A stretch of DNA of 16,344 nucleotides, from assembly GCF_937919355.1 (NCBI RefSeq), contig NZ_CALFSA010000213.1, forward strand, positions 1-16,344, in the 5' to 3' direction. Below the pieces are notes generated by a model, which was given only the letters and a program-made list of their open reading frames with translations, had not been told where the DNA came from and ran no database searches. Both the position numbers and the translations under genes were made by a program. Below, one piece after another: positions 14,591 through 16,344 of this stretch; position 1 is the first letter of the stretch; each line of letters starts with the position of its first letter. This DNA comes from an uncultured Methanofollis sp. (lineage in GTDB: Archaea > Halobacteriota > Methanomicrobia > Methanomicrobiales > Methanofollaceae).

Positions 14591-15006
14591 TAGTTCTCAT
14601 TTTATCTCTTTAATCGTGTATCGAGACTTTTTCATGCCATAATACAGTATTTGATCTCTTTTGTCGCGAAACGATATTGCAATTAAAAAAATTTAATACT
14701 CATAGCAATGAAGTTATTTTACCAATTTGTCTTGTCGTGAAGTTTCAAAGAGAGGGGTATATCCTCTCTGTTCTTTGTATATCCCCTCCTTTTTGTATAT
14801 AAATACTCTGTATCCTAATATCTATTCTATACTCTCTTCTTCTTTTATTATACGTTTTCATCATATTGGTCCATAATAATCGGCAATCCTGTCGATATTA
14901 TAAAATGGAATTGTTTATATGCAGTTACTCTAAACTAATTATTTGCAATACAACAAACCAAAAAACGAGCAGAAGGTGAAGAACGGAAGGAATTAGAGGA
15001 AAAAAA
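14591..15006 (+). promoter_or_regulatory. AT-rich spacer and promoter region before beta-helix paralogue 2
   Basis: The 416-base gap contains no gene. It holds a palindrome ATTAAA-AAAA-TTTAAT at 14682-14697, flanked by ATTGC (14676-14680) and GCAAT (14705-14709). A seven-pair stem AGAGAGG/CCTCTCT lies at 14749-14769. GTATAT occurs three times at 14757, 14777 and 14795, and there are several TATA-like boxes (14796-14806, about 14893-14904, 14912-14921). The last predicts transcription from about 14945, giving a leader of about 60 bases that is nearly free of T and rich in purines, with GAGG at 14996-14999 as the likely ribosome binding site. This looks like a controlled promoter for a strongly translated gene. 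Confidence 0.5.
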
Positions 15007-16344
15007 ATGAGATTATTACCACTATTAACATTAGTTGCAGGATTCGCCCTATTGTCATGCCTTGTTCAGGCAGCAGGGGCAGCATCCCTCGTTGTTGCAG
15101 CAAGCGACAGCAGCAACTTAGTAAAAAATCAGGCAGACTATGTCTGTGACGGTACAAGCGATCAGATCGAGATCAACAAAGCGCTTTCTGCCATCCCCGC
15201 AGGCGGTACGGTCATTCTCGCCAAGGGTCACTACACCCTGGACGGCAATGTCGCCCCGAAAAGTTCTACGACCCTGAAAGGGGAAGGCGAAGATGCGACA
15301 TTCCTGAAATTTGTCTCATCATCGGCGATCTCCCTTGCCAGCGTGAACAATGTCAAGGTCTCCGATCTCCAGATCAATGGGAAAGGGCGCGTCTACATCA
15401 GTTCGTCCCACCATGTCATTGAGAATGTGAAGGTGTACAATGTCGACAACTCGTACATGGCCGCCTTCATCATCTACGCCTACAGCAAGACTGTCGAAGA
15501 CATCCAGTTCATCAACTGTAAAGCGATCGACTGCGACCGCTGGGGCTTTGTCCACAACGGTGCAGGTTGGGGCACACCCTCGGTCGTCAGGAATATCAGT
15601 TACACAGACTGCCAGGCCATCAACTGCGGCAGGTACGAGCAGTATTATGGTGAGAGAAGCCAGTACAGCGAGGCCTGGGATGTCGGCTTCGACATTGCCG
15701 AGTATATCGACACCGTCGAGGACGTCACCTACACCCGGTGTATCGCCGAGGGCACCTGGGAGTCCGGGTTCCACGCCGAACCTCCCCCGAAACTGAAGAA
15801 CGTCAGGCTCATCGACTGCGTCAGCCGTGACAACGGCCAGAAGCAGAAGACTGGTGCTGCCCATCCCGACTTCGGTGCCGGCTACCTTGTCATGGAGGGC
15901 ATGACCCTTGAGAACTGCATCTCCGAGGACAACATTGTCGGCTTCATGTGCGACTACCCCGACAGCAGTTCTGTCTCAGGGTCCAGCGACAAGGGTTCAA
16001 AGATCGGTTTCCGCATCCTCAGTGTAGGTGCGGGCGGTCTGAAGATCGATTCGTCGTCGGTTAAAAACTCACCCGAACCGGTCCTCTTCCTGGCAGGAGG
16101 CTCCAAGGTGAGCATGAACGGTCTGACCATCTCGTCGGACACCTCCCGCTCAACTGCAGGCATCAGGGTGCAGTCGAGGGTTTCGGCCCCGTCGTCCATC
16201 CTGGTCGCAAACTCGAAGATCTCCGGGTATGCCACTGGCATCAACAACCAGGCATCTGCGAACGGTCTGGTTCAGGTCTCCAATGTTGAGGTGACCGGTG
16301 CGAAGACCAACTTCATTGGCACCAAGGTCATTGGTCCGGTCCTC
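15007..16344 (+). CDS. Secreted right-handed beta-helix protein (paralogue 2, 3' partial)
   Basis: The frame is open from ATG 15007 to the last base, 446 codons without a stop, so the 3' end is missing. The N-terminus is a cleavable signal peptide (LLPLLTLVAGFALLSCLVQAAGA, likely cut near residue 26). From residue 28 the protein follows paralogue 1 coil by coil, ending with GLVQVSNVEVTGAKTNFIGTKV where paralogue 1 ends its own fold. Conserved blocks are DRWGFVH (177-183), CQAINCGRYEQYYG (202-215), EAWDVGFDIAE (222-232) and WESGFHAE (251-258). The sequence continues (IGPVL) beyond the end point of paralogue 1, so further domains or a surface-sorting tail may follow outside the window. Only one N-glycosylation sequon (N196) is present. 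It is visibly more GC-rich than paralogue 1. Glycan binding or cleavage outside the cell is the likely role. Confidence 0.85.
   Translation, partial: MRLLPLLTLVAGFALLSCLVQAAGAASLVVAASDSSNLVKNQADYVCDGTSDQIEINKALSAIPAGGTVILAKGHYTLDGNVAPKSSTTLKGEGEDATFLKFVSSSAISLASVNNVKVSDLQINGKGRVYISSSHHVIENVKVYNVDNSYMAAFIIYAYSKTVEDIQFINCKAIDCDRWGFVHNGAGWGTPSVVRNISYTDCQAINCGRYEQYYGERSQYSEAWDVGFDIAEYIDTVEDVTYTRCIAEGTWESGFHAEPPPKLKNVRLIDCVSRDNGQKQKTGAAHPDFGAGYLVMEGMTLENCISEDNIVGFMCDYPDSSSVSGSSDKGSKIGFRILSVGAGGLKIDSSSVKNSPEPVLFLAGGSKVSMNGLTISSDTSRSTAGIRVQSRVSAPSSILVANSKISGYATGINNQASANGLVQVSNVEVTGAKTNFIGTKVIGPVL

Noticed and set aside
14749..14806. The spaced repeats considered as a CRISPR remnant
   Set aside because: The repeat unit is only 6-8 bases and the spacing is far too short for CRISPR repeats and spacers; no cas gene is present.

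Overview
The window looks like a chromosome segment of a methanogenic archaeon, probably of the order Methanomicrobiales. The strongest evidence is a complete minus-strand gene for Mmp10, the radical-SAM/B12 enzyme that methylates an arginine of methyl-coenzyme M reductase. A UPF0248 (MJ1316-type) protein, an archaeosine-type radical SAM protein, TATA boxes 25-31 bases before start codons (leaderless transcripts) and T-run terminators also point to archaea. The order is an inference from overall protein character and base composition, not from a marker search.

Layout. Positions 1-5582 are a GC-rich housekeeping and transport region: the 3' end of an acyl-CoA synthetase (+), mmp10 (-), a small secreted protein (+, divergent from mmp10), a GntP-type permease (-), a UPF0248 protein (-), an amino-acid-type ABC substrate-binding lipoprotein (+) and a glycerophosphodiester phosphodiesterase (+). 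Each has its own promoter or terminator signals. Positions 5590-14590 are visibly less GC-rich and look like a surface-glycan island: a polysaccharide deacetylase and an overlapping FemAB/GNAT-like transferase (+), then a RaSEA-family radical SAM protein, an asparagine-synthetase-like amidotransferase without its glutaminase cysteine, and a GT4 glycosyltransferase (all -). Next come two related extracellular right-handed beta-helix proteins on the + strand. The first (13175-14590) is membrane-anchored. The second (15007 to the window end) is secreted and runs out of the window still open. They are separated by an AT-rich, probably regulatory spacer.

How the genes may work together. Deacetylase, FemAB-like protein, asparagine-synthetase-like amidotransferase and GT4 transferase are the set of enzyme types found in bacterial exosortase-A (EpsH/PEP-CTERM) exopolysaccharide loci. 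My reading is that the island builds and decorates a cell-surface polysaccharide: sugar transfer, N-deacetylation, amidation and acyl or aminoacyl capping. The beta-helix proteins would bind, cut or remodel that or a similar glycan, as disaggregatase does for methanochondroitin in Methanosarcina. The radical SAM protein belongs by sequence to a tRNA-archaeosine family, so its place in this cluster is unexplained.

No rRNA, tRNA, CRISPR array, transposase or integrase was recognised. The main cautions are that GC statements are by eye, that family calls rest on motifs read without a database search, and that the last gene is incomplete.
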